This document shows, piece after piece, positions 1 through 6,651 of a stretch of 19,253 bases of DNA (position 1 is its first letter; each line of letters begins with the position of its first letter). The position numbers and the translations under genes are program-made. This stretch comes from Sedimentisphaerales bacterium (GTDB lineage Bacteria > Planctomycetota > Phycisphaerae > Sedimentisphaerales > SG8-4). Location: contig JAFGJR010000069.1 of the NCBI GenBank assembly GCA_016928975.1, positions 1 through 19,253 on the forward strand. The letters run 5' to 3'. The notes under the pieces are model-generated. The model had not been told where the DNA came from. It saw only the letters and a program-made list of their open reading frames with translations, and ran no database searches.

Positions 1-77
1 AAAGCCCATGTGTGCATCCGCGCCTTGCGGCGCTTCGCCGCCAACCGCTGGGCCGGTATGAAATTCACGTCGCTCAT
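1..77 (-). CDS. pilN: PilN-like pilus assembly protein, N-terminal fragment (cut by window edge)
   Basis: Only the first 25 codons are in the window; the gene continues past position 1. The ATG (77-75) overlaps the TGA of the PilM gene as ATGA, and a GAAGGA ribosome site sits 7 nt upstream. The start reads MSDVNFIPAQRLAAKRR and onward: a short N-terminus with an N-F-I-P motif followed by a basic stretch. This matches the cytoplasmic lead-in of PilN/GspL-type proteins, whose N-terminal peptide binds the groove of PilM just before a single membrane helix. The membrane helix itself lies outside the window. Identity as PilN rests on this short motif, the position directly after pilM and the tight overlap. 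It is an inference, but a consistent one, because pilM and pilN are adjacent in most type IV pilus loci. Confidence 0.6.
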   Translation of the reverse strand, partial: MSDVNFIPAQRLAAKRRKARMHTWA

Positions 78-1138
78 TCGCCGGTCCTTCCAAATCGCGC
101 CAGGCCAACCGCCAGCGTCATGGCCGGGTTGCCTGCCTTGGACAGCAGTTCCACCGGGCTGGTCACGACGTCACTGGGCGCGGCCGACCGGACATCAATC
201 CCAAGCCGGGCCTGAACATATGAGGGAAGCTGAGGGACCGCCGCACCGCCGCCAATCAGCAGCAGTCGTTTCACCCCTTCTCCGGGGAACTGATGATTCA
301 CGTAGGAGAACGGCGCCCTCAGCTCGTCCAGCAACTTGTCAAAGTGATTTCGAAGGTGCTTGTGGACGGCGTCAAGGGTGGCGTGATCGATCCCCTCGAT
401 GGGCTGATCGACGGTCAGCCCCACGGTGTTGGCGACCTGCTGCGCGGCTTCGACAGTGATGCCGAAGACTTCGGCCAGCTTGCCGGTCAGCTCAGCGGTG
501 GAGATCCCCTCCAGGAGCCGCTCGTACAGGAGCGAGCGGCCGCACACAAACTGCACGCTCGTCGATCGCCAGCCGACATCCGCGATCGCCGTGATCTGGG
601 GAGCGGGCAACAACAGCGGCTCGCATGCACGTCCCACCGCCGCGCCGCGCACGTCCAGCGCCACCACGTCGAATCCTTCCGCCTCGAAGATGTCCACAAT
701 GTCGCCGGCCGCCTCGTGAGGACATCCGATCGCGAGGGTCCGCGTCATCGGCTTGGTCCCATCCGGCGTCCGCCATTCCCAGTACACCATCTCGAAGGAA
801 TCCGGCGCCACGTTGTTCAGACGCGACAGCTCCATCCGCACGATCTGCCCGATGGGAGCGCCAGCGACCTTGGACGGCAGCTCCAGGGCCGCTCGCATCA
901 ACCGCTCGTCCGGAGCAGCGACCACGATCTTCCTGCCGGTGAAGCCCTGTCGCTTGAGCACTCGTCGAAGCGCCGCGGCGTCGGCTCTGGAGAGATCCTT
1001 CTCCAGCTCCGGCCGCGGCAGCAAGGACAGAGCACATATGCGGCTTCCACCCTCGGACCACGTCAGTTGCGCCGCCTTGATGGTCCGCCGGCCGACGTCC
1101 ACGCCTATGACCGTTCGTGATGGACGGATGATTCGCAT
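74..1138 (-). CDS. pilM: PilM-like actin-fold assembly protein of a type IV pilus / type II secretion system
   Basis: This 354-residue protein has the actin/FtsA-like fold signature of PilM. A phosphate-1 motif lies at residues 10-24 (VIGVDVGRRTIKAAQ), and a C-terminal adenosine-type motif (RLLLIGGGAAVPQLP) precedes the closing V-G-L-A segment. In known systems PilM is a cytoplasmic ATP-binding protein that recruits the N-terminus of PilN and links the inner-membrane platform to the PilB motor. The length is typical of PilM. The ATG at 1138 lies 10 bp after the GspF stop with AAGGA only 2 nt upstream, an unusually close ribosome site that suggests coupled translation. Its stop overlaps the start of the next gene, which reads as PilN. 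The alternative is a GspL cytoplasmic half in a type II secretion system, since GspL has the same fold; the separate PilN-like gene favours PilM. Confidence 0.85.
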   Translation of the reverse strand: MRIIRPSRTVIGVDVGRRTIKAAQLTWSEGGSRICALSLLPRPELEKDLSRADAAALRRVLKRQGFTGRKIVVAAPDERLMRAALELPSKVAGAPIGQIVRMELSRLNNVAPDSFEMVYWEWRTPDGTKPMTRTLAIGCPHEAAGDIVDIFEAEGFDVVALDVRGAAVGRACEPLLLPAPQITAIADVGWRSTSVQFVCGRSLLYERLLEGISTAELTGKLAEVFGITVEAAQQVANTVGLTVDQPIEGIDHATLDAVHKHLRNHFDKLLDELRAPFSYVNHQFPGEGVKRLLLIGGGAAVPQLPSYVQARLGIDVRSAAPSDVVTSPVELLSKAGNPAMTLAVGLARFGRTGE

Positions 1139-1148
1139 AATCCTTCGC

Positions 1149-2378
1149 CTATGTCTGTGCCTGTGTCATCGCGGTCAGATCGAACAGAGGCAGGAACATG
1201 CAGACCGCGATCAGCCCGACCAGGATGCCCATGCCGATCAGAATCACCGGTTCGATGATGCTGGTCAGGGACCGAACGATCACATCGTTTTCCTCATCGA
1301 GGAAGTTGGAGACGTTGAGCAGGAGTCGGTCAATCTCGCCGCTCTGCTCGCCGCTGCGGATGGCCTCGTAGATCGACGGGCTGAACAACGAGGTATCGGC
1401 AAACGCCTGGCTCATCGGCTCGCCCCGGGCCACATACTCCTCCGCCTCCACGATCAGCTCCTGATACAGGACGTTCCCGGCGGCGCTCCGCACCAGCCGC
1501 AGGGCGTCCAGCACCGGGATCTTGGCCTCCAGAAGCATGCCGAGAAGAGAGATGATCCGCGCACTCGACAGGCTCCGGGCAACGCCGCCGATGTACGGCA
1601 GGCGCAGGACCGCCACGTCCCGCAGGCGCTGGCCCCTGGGCGTCCGCAGGTAGGAAACCAGGCCGAAGATCGCCCCGCCCACCAGCAGGCCGAGCAACCA
1701 CCAGAAGTGGCGAAACACTTCGCTGATCTTCAGCAGCGCCGCCGTGCTGGAGGGCAATGGCACGCCCATCGTCGTGAACAGCGTCGAGAACCGCGGCACG
1801 ACGAAGATCAACAGCAGGACAAAGATGCTGAAGCCCAGCGTCACGAGCATGCAGGGATAGATCGTCGCGCCCACGATGGAGTTACGGACCTTCAGTTGTT
1901 TCTGCTTGAGCACGGCCAGGCGATCGAAGATCTCCGGCAAGCGCCCGCTGGATTCGCCGACGGCGATCAGGCTGCGGTAGACCGGATCGAAGTAGTCATC
2001 GTGACCCTGCATGGCGTCGGACAGCGAGGTCCCTTCCTCCACGCGTGTCCGCAAATCGTCGATCACTTGCCGCCAGGGTCCGGGCCGGGCCTGGCGCGCC
2101 ATCGCGTGCAGTGCGTCGACGAGCCGCGTTCCCGAGGAGAGCAGCACGTGAAGCTGACGCGAGAGCATCGCGATGTTCTTGAGCTTCTGACCACGGGGGA
2201 CATATCGTTGCCGATGGCCCGAGGGACTCTTCGCCGCTGCCGCCCTCTGCTCGGTCACCTCGGCCACGTACAGGCCCCTGCGGCGCAAGGCCTCCGTCGC
2301 CGTCATCGTGTCATCCGCCTCAATGACGCCTGTGGCGGCCTTGCCGGCTCCATCGAATGCCTTGTAGGCCAGTTTCAT
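1149..2378 (-). CDS. gspF: Type II secretion / type IV pilus inner-membrane platform protein GspF/PilC family
   Basis: The 409-residue product has the two-repeat architecture of the family: a first T2SSF domain at about residues 70-192 and a second at about 272-395. Hydrophobic segments lie near 172-194, 225-243 and 376-396. The conserved G-E-x-S-G element occurs in each half, at residues 141-145 (GESSG) and in the second half as GEQSG near 343-347. The protein forms the membrane platform that the GspE/PilB ATPase turns or pushes during pilin assembly. I chose the ATG at 2378 because the sequence MKLAYKAFDGAG is the canonical N-terminus, GGAGGT lies just upstream, and the start overlaps the GspE stop as ATGA; the frame is open further upstream but that part is not protein-like. 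The length is normal for the family. PilC and GspF cannot be separated from sequence alone. Confidence 0.92.
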   Translation of the reverse strand: MKLAYKAFDGAGKAATGVIEADDTMTATEALRRRGLYVAEVTEQRAAAAKSPSGHRQRYVPRGQKLKNIAMLSRQLHVLLSSGTRLVDALHAMARQARPGPWRQVIDDLRTRVEEGTSLSDAMQGHDDYFDPVYRSLIAVGESSGRLPEIFDRLAVLKQKQLKVRNSIVGATIYPCMLVTLGFSIFVLLLIFVVPRFSTLFTTMGVPLPSSTAALLKISEVFRHFWWLLGLLVGGAIFGLVSYLRTPRGQRLRDVAVLRLPYIGGVARSLSSARIISLLGMLLEAKIPVLDALRLVRSAAGNVLYQELIVEAEEYVARGEPMSQAFADTSLFSPSIYEAIRSGEQSGEIDRLLLNVSNFLDEENDVIVRSLTSIIEPVILIGMGILVGLIAVCMFLPLFDLTAMTQAQT

Positions 2379-4138
2379 GCGACCTCCGCAGCTACAGTGG
2401 CGGCGGGCGAAGCGGGCGCATCGACGTTCGTGTCCTCGCTGTGCGTGGCGGCAAGGACCTCCTCCAGGCACGTCTTGCCGTCCAGGGCAAGCAGGACTCC
2501 CTCCTCCCGAAGCGTCAGCACGCCCTTCCGTCGAACGGCGTCGCGAAGCTCGTGCGTGGGAGCCGCCCGGTGGATCAGCTTGCGCAGCTCATGGGTCACT
2601 TCCATGACCGCGTAGATGCCCGCCCGGCCGCGAAAGCCCGAGTTATGACACTCCTTGCAGCCGGCCCCCTTGCGGAAGGGGCGTCCCGGCTTGTCGGCCA
2701 GACCGGCGTCCCGCAGCACGTTCACCGCCGGGATGTATTTGGCGGCGCAGCTCGGACACACCGTCCGGGCCAATCGCTGCGCGACCACGCCGTTGATCGC
2801 GCTCGACAGCAGGTACGGCTCGATCCCCATATCCAGCAGACGCGCCACCGCACCGGGCGCATCGTTCGTGTGCAGCGTCGCCAGCACGAGGTGACCCGTC
2901 AGCGCCGCCTGCACCGCCACACGCGCCGTCTCCTCGTCCCGAATTTCGCCCACCATGATGATATCCGGGTCTTGCCTCAGGATGCTTCGCAACGCCCGGG
3001 CGAACGTCATGCCGATCGCCTCGTGGACCTGGATCTGGTTGACCATGTCGAGCTGGTACTCCACCGGGTCCTCCACGGTCATCACGTTGACCTCGGGGCT
3101 GCGGATCAGGTCCAGCGCCGAGTACAACGTCGTGGTCTTGCCGCTGCCGGTCGGTCCGGTCACCAGGACCAGGCCATAGGGCTGGTTCAGCATCCGCTCA
3201 AACGCCTGAAGCGTCTCGCGCCGGAAGCCCAGCTCCTCCAGCCGCAACTTCAGGTTCGATTTATCCAGAATTCGGATGACGATCTTCTCCCCGAGCAGCG
3301 TCGGCATGCTCGAGACACGAAGATCGATGTCGCGCCCTTCCGCCACGATCCGCACGCGCCCCTCCTGCGGCAGACGCTTCTCCGCAATGTCCATCCGGCC
3401 GATGACTTTGACGCGCGACACGACGGAGGCGTGCAGGCCCGTCGGCGGCTTCATCAGGTCCCGCAGCACTCCGTCGATGCGGTAGCGGACTCGCGTCCCC
3501 TGCCGGTCCGGCTCGATGTGGATGTCGCTGGCGCCGTCCTTGATCGCCGTCAACAGCGCCACGTTCACCAGGTTGATGATCGGGCTGCCCTCCACCATCC
3601 GGTCCAGGTCGGTGGCCGGCCCGTCATCCACGGATTCTCTCTCCACGACCTGCACCTCGCTCTCATTCAGCGAGGCCAGGAACGAGTGCACGTCCGTGTT
3701 GCCCGAGGCGTACTTCTTGACGTACTCGACGATGTTCGCGCGGGAGGCCAGGACCGGGCGAATCTTGCAGCCGGTCAACTGACGCAGCCGGTCGATCCTC
3801 GGCAACGACTGCGGCTCCGCCATCGCCACGGTGAGCGTGTCGTGCACCTTGAACATCGGAATGGCCTCGAGCCGCTCGGCCTCCTCCGCACCGACCATCC
3901 CCAGAAGCGCAAAGTCCACGAGCCCGTGGCGCAACTGGCAGAACGGCACGCCAAGCTGACCCGCCAGGTGCTCAAGCATGCGCGAGCCGTCCACGATGCC
4001 CTGCTCGACGAGCATCTCGCCGAGGAGCCCGCCGCTGGTCCGCTGATCGAGCAGAATGCGGTCGAGCTGCTCCTGCGTGATGACGCCCTGCGCGACGAGG
4101 GATTCGCCAAACCGGGATTCGGCCACAGGTGCCGTCAC
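2375..4138 (-). CDS. gspE: GspE/PilB family secretion/pilus assembly ATPase
   Basis: This 587-residue AAA-like hexameric ATPase powers pilin polymerisation at the inner membrane. The N-terminal GspE/MshEN-type domain spans about residues 9-145. The motor contains an intact Walker A at 328-335 (GPTGSGKT), an Asp box around E356-D357, a Walker B ending at E398 (DIIMVGEIRDE) and a His box with H423 (LATLHTND). A tetracysteine zinc module follows, with C461/C464 and C494/C497, as in extension ATPases; retraction ATPases of the PilT type lack this module and the long N-domain. The start is GTG at 4138, with AGGAG 6 nt upstream, overlapping the STAS stop as GTGA. The stop overlaps gspF. A 20-residue Ala-rich tail follows the catalytic core. 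MshEN domains in some relatives bind cyclic di-GMP, but I cannot confirm the full motif here. Confidence 0.93.
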   Translation of the reverse strand: MTAPVAESRFGESLVAQGVITQEQLDRILLDQRTSGGLLGEMLVEQGIVDGSRMLEHLAGQLGVPFCQLRHGLVDFALLGMVGAEEAERLEAIPMFKVHDTLTVAMAEPQSLPRIDRLRQLTGCKIRPVLASRANIVEYVKKYASGNTDVHSFLASLNESEVQVVERESVDDGPATDLDRMVEGSPIINLVNVALLTAIKDGASDIHIEPDRQGTRVRYRIDGVLRDLMKPPTGLHASVVSRVKVIGRMDIAEKRLPQEGRVRIVAEGRDIDLRVSSMPTLLGEKIVIRILDKSNLKLRLEELGFRRETLQAFERMLNQPYGLVLVTGPTGSGKTTTLYSALDLIRSPEVNVMTVEDPVEYQLDMVNQIQVHEAIGMTFARALRSILRQDPDIIMVGEIRDEETARVAVQAALTGHLVLATLHTNDAPGAVARLLDMGIEPYLLSSAINGVVAQRLARTVCPSCAAKYIPAVNVLRDAGLADKPGRPFRKGAGCKECHNSGFRGRAGIYAVMEVTHELRKLIHRAAPTHELRDAVRRKGVLTLREEGVLLALDGKTCLEEVLAATHSEDTNVDAPASPAATVAAEVA

Positions 4139-4470
4139 AAGAAGCTCCTCACTGCTGAGTTGGCGTCGTCGAAGTGCTCGAACTGGGGCGCCAGGCCCGT
4201 CAGTTCGATCACTTGCCGGACCGTCTGATTGGCGGCGTAGACTTTCAGGCCCTTGCCGCCCTGGGCCAGCTCCGCCGCTACATCCGCCAGCGACTCCAGG
4301 CCGCCGCTGTCGACGTACGGCACGGCCGATGCGTCGATCACGACGCGACCCAGGTTCTCCCGAATCAGCTCGCGGACGCGCGTCCTGAACGGCTCGGCTT
4401 CAGCCCCGGTCAGCGGACCCATCGGCCGCACAATCATGACGGCCCCACGTTGTTGTGTCAGCAATTCCAT
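4135..4470 (-). CDS. Stand-alone STAS domain protein (anti-sigma factor antagonist-like)
   Basis: This 111-residue protein consists of a single STAS domain. The conserved D-S-G-G loop (residues 54-57, in YVDSGGLESL) holds Ser55, the position phosphorylated in SpoIIAA/RsbV-type antagonists. In those systems a serine kinase/anti-sigma factor phosphorylates the STAS protein, which switches its partners. The ATG at 4470 is preceded by GAGGAAGG about 8 nt upstream and lies one base after the stop of the histidine kinase gene; the stop overlaps the GTG of the ATPase gene as GTGA. No anti-sigma kinase or sigma factor occurs in the window, so the partner is unknown. The context suggests that the protein transmits a signal to the secretion/pilus machinery rather than to a sigma factor, but that is inference. 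The frame is open 94 codons further upstream, within the kinase gene, but that extension is not protein-like. Confidence 0.88.
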   Translation of the reverse strand: MELLTQQRGAVMIVRPMGPLTGAEAEPFRTRVRELIRENLGRVVIDASAVPYVDSGGLESLADVAAELAQGGKGLKVYAANQTVRQVIELTGLAPQFEHFDDANSAVRSFL

Positions 4471-4471
4471 A

Positions 4472-6316
4472 TCAGGCGCCTTCCTCGATGACCGGCAGCA
4501 CCAATGTGAACGTGCTGCCCTTGCCCGGCTCGGATTCCAGGGTGATGTCGCCGCCGTGGAGTCTGGCCACGTCGCGTGCAATCGCCAGGCCCAGGCCCGA
4601 ACCTTTGACGTGGGTCGCCAGCGGGTTGTTGCAGCGGTAGAACTTCTCGAAGACCCGCTCGTGCTCCTCGGCGCTGATTCCGATCCCCGTATCGCTGACG
4701 GCCACGCTGAGCCGCCCCTTCTCCACCGTTGCGGCGACCACCACCCGGCCACCTTCCAGGGTGTACTTCAACGCGTTGCCCAGAAGATTGTGCAGTACCA
4801 GGGACATCTTATCGCGGTCCGCTTGCAGTATGGGGAGCTTGGGTGGCAGCTCGAACTCCAGAGCGATCTTCCGGTCCCTTGCCTGCGGCTCGTGATCCGA
4901 CTTGAGCTGCTGGAGCAACTGATCCACGTGCACGTCGTCGGCCCGCAGCTCGAAGCAGCCGGCCTCGATCTGGGAGGCGGAGAGAATCTCGGACACGGTC
5001 CGCTCCAGCCGTTGCGTCTCCTCGTTGATCACGTTGAGGTTCGTGCCGGTGGACGCCGGGTCCTGGTGGCAGCGCTCCAGCGTATCCTCCACGAGCAGGC
5101 GGACATTCGTCAGAGGCGTTCGCAGCTCGTGCGCCGCCTTGGCCAGGAAACTATTCATCGCCGCCTCCGCCACCTTCTGCTGGGTGATGTCCTCGATGGC
5201 GGCCAGTCCGAGGCGCGAGTCTTCGCGCCGGACCGGACAGATTGTGTATTTCAACACGCCCTTGGTTATGGACCCGCCCTGCTCGGCGGTAATGACCGCG
5301 CGCTTGGAGGCGGGATTGGCGACCACGTCGCGCACGACGTCGAGCACTCGTTGATCGCTGACGAGGCTGGAGATGTCCGCGCGCAGCATCTGGGCCCGCT
5401 CCTTCTGCAACAGGACCGCCGCGGCGCCGTTGACGTGCTCCACCTGCATCCGATCGTTCACCAGGACCAGCCCGTACGGGACGGCGTCGAAGGCCGACGA
5501 CAGCGCGTCCGACGCGCCCGATTTCTCGCGCACCGCCTCCTTGACATGCTGGATGGCCGTGCTGACCTGCAGGTTCTGCTTCTCTCCGAGCAGCTTGTTC
5601 CAGGCCACGGCCTCAGCACCCAGGTTCGGGTCCAGCTCCAGCGTCGAGAGATCCGCGTGCTCACCGGTCGCGGCCAGCAGGATCTCCTGAATGGCCCCGA
5701 TCGCCTTGAGCCGGAAGCGAGCGTGACGGTGGACGAGCAGCATGCTGGCCAGCGCCAGGCAGGCAATGGCCATCTGGGCCGTCTGGGGCGTCACGCCGCC
5801 CTCCGCTTCGTTGCCAATAGACCCGGCAAGCGCCAGGGTGGCGCTTCCCCGGCTGGTCACGATCAGGGGGAACGTGAGGGTCGCTACCTTCTTCTTGACC
5901 TGCTCCGTAGGCCGCAGGACCTCATCCGGCCAGGAAGCCGGCAGATGAAGGGCCGTGATCCCCGCGGGGTCGGCATCGGCCAGCACGCCACCGCCGGGCA
6001 GCACGATGCGGCAGAACTTCAGCTTGTGCTCCGTACCGGCCTCGACGATAACACGCCGGAGCATCGAGATCTCATCGGCGGCCATCAACGCTTCCGCCGC
6101 CCTCGACAGCACGTTTCCCACCGCTTTGAGCCGTTGCACTCCCGCCTTCTGTCGCACGTCTCTCTGGAACGTGATGTTGTTCCACACCGAGGCGATCAGA
6201 CTGAGCATGAACACAACGACGACGGCGAAGATAAGTACGGCAAACCAGGAGTCACCGCGCAGCAACTCTCTGCGTGCCGCCGACACCCGTCTCACCACAG
6301 GCCTATTCGCTTGCAT
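4472..6316 (-). CDS. Membrane-bound sensor histidine kinase with PAS domain
   Basis: This 614-residue hybrid-free sensor kinase has a membrane helix at about 24-45, an extracytoplasmic sensing region at about 47-178 and a second helix at about 180-196. A linker leads to a PAS domain at about 270-380 with a typical closing I-E-D-I-T. The dimerisation box carries the phospho-acceptor H396 (AAHELRTPLTNV). The ATPase domain has an N box at N514 (LLGNALKY), G1 at D542-G546 (DTGIG), an F box at 556-560 and G2 at 571-577 (KGSGLGL). All catalytic elements are present. The ATG at 6316 has GAGGAG 6 nt upstream. No response regulator is encoded in the window. The kinase is the first gene of the operon leading to STAS, GspE, GspF, PilM and PilN, so it may sense the condition that triggers pilus or secretion assembly. 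The input ligand cannot be read from the sequence. Confidence 0.93.
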   Translation of the reverse strand: MQANRPVVRRVSAARRELLRGDSWFAVLIFAVVVVFMLSLIASVWNNITFQRDVRQKAGVQRLKAVGNVLSRAAEALMAADEISMLRRVIVEAGTEHKLKFCRIVLPGGGVLADADPAGITALHLPASWPDEVLRPTEQVKKKVATLTFPLIVTSRGSATLALAGSIGNEAEGGVTPQTAQMAIACLALASMLLVHRHARFRLKAIGAIQEILLAATGEHADLSTLELDPNLGAEAVAWNKLLGEKQNLQVSTAIQHVKEAVREKSGASDALSSAFDAVPYGLVLVNDRMQVEHVNGAAAVLLQKERAQMLRADISSLVSDQRVLDVVRDVVANPASKRAVITAEQGGSITKGVLKYTICPVRREDSRLGLAAIEDITQQKVAEAAMNSFLAKAAHELRTPLTNVRLLVEDTLERCHQDPASTGTNLNVINEETQRLERTVSEILSASQIEAGCFELRADDVHVDQLLQQLKSDHEPQARDRKIALEFELPPKLPILQADRDKMSLVLHNLLGNALKYTLEGGRVVVAATVEKGRLSVAVSDTGIGISAEEHERVFEKFYRCNNPLATHVKGSGLGLAIARDVARLHGGDITLESEPGKGSTFTLVLPVIEEGA

Positions 6317-6467
6317 CGGGCACTCCTCACGTCTGTCCGGACGCCGCGCGTGCGTGTTGCATTGCGCTGCCGCACGGCGCAGGAGCCAGACGATGAATCC
6401 ATTTCCTTTCTTTCGGCCGTTCCCGACGCGACTTTAGGCATTCCGCGACCACCCGCCTCCATCCTTC

Positions 6468-6495
6468 GTAGAGACGCAAGATCTTGCGTCTGTAC
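6468..6495. repeat. 28-bp palindrome (perfect 20-bp core)
   Basis: The core at 6472-6491 is a perfect 10+10 palindrome with half-site AGACGCAAGA. One unpaired position (g/g) flanks it on each side, and then GTA/TAC extends the symmetry to 6468-6495. There is no T-run, so it is not an intrinsic terminator. It could be a dispersed extragenic palindrome (REP/MITE-like) or an operator for a dimeric regulator of one or both divergent operons. The symmetry is read directly from the sequence; the role is not known. Confidence 0.75.
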
Positions 6496-6541
6496 CGGGA
6501 CCCACACAAGGACCTATAAGAGAGTCGCCATGACTGTGGGA

Positions 6542-6570
6542 TTGACAGGACCCGGCGCATGGTGTGCAAT
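6542..6570 (+). promoter_or_regulatory. Candidate sigma-70-type promoter for the amidohydrolase-GNAT pair
   Basis: A perfect -35 hexamer TTGACA (6542-6547) is followed after exactly 17 nt by TGCAAT (6565-6570), which matches 4 of 6 positions of the -10 consensus. Transcription would begin near 6577, giving a leader of about 75 nt before the ATG at 6652. In GC-rich DNA a perfect TTGACA with ideal spacing is suggestive but not proof, and the -10 is weak. Confidence 0.4.
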
Positions 6571-6651
6571 GTCGGTGAATCGCCTCGCACGGTCCGCAAC
6601 CGTAGGAGCCGGGCGGCGGGAGGCCCGCTGAACCCGTAAGGAGTCGCGAAT

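Larger units (their letters stand above)
6317..6651. other. Divergent intergenic region, no gene
   Basis: These 335 bases separate the minus-strand kinase operon from the plus-strand amidohydrolase gene and must hold control elements for both. I see no convincing coding frame. Visible elements are a near-perfect palindrome at 6468-6495, a candidate plus-strand promoter at 6542-6570 and a strong plus-strand ribosome site (AAGGAG) 8 nt before the ATG at 6652. On the minus strand the GAGGAG ribosome site of the kinase is clear, but no -35/-10 pair stands out upstream of it. Confidence 0.7.

Noticed and set aside
753..2615. Long plus-strand open frame of about 620 codons opposite pilM and gspF
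   Set aside because: It lies antisense to two clear genes, is rich in R, H, Q and D with no domain, and has the composition expected from the complement of GC-rich codons.
2357..4228. Long plus-strand open frame of about 620 codons opposite gspE
   Set aside because: It mirrors the GspE codons; the GspE strand carries intact Walker, Asp, His and Cys motifs.
6511..6525. TATAAG near 6515 as a -10 box of a plus-strand promoter
   Set aside because: No -35-like hexamer lies 16-18 nt upstream; the TTGACA at 6542 with 17-nt spacing is the better candidate.
4253..6631. Plus-strand open frame of 792 codons opposite the STAS and kinase genes
   Set aside because: It is an antisense shadow of well-supported genes, without a ribosome site or recognisable domain.
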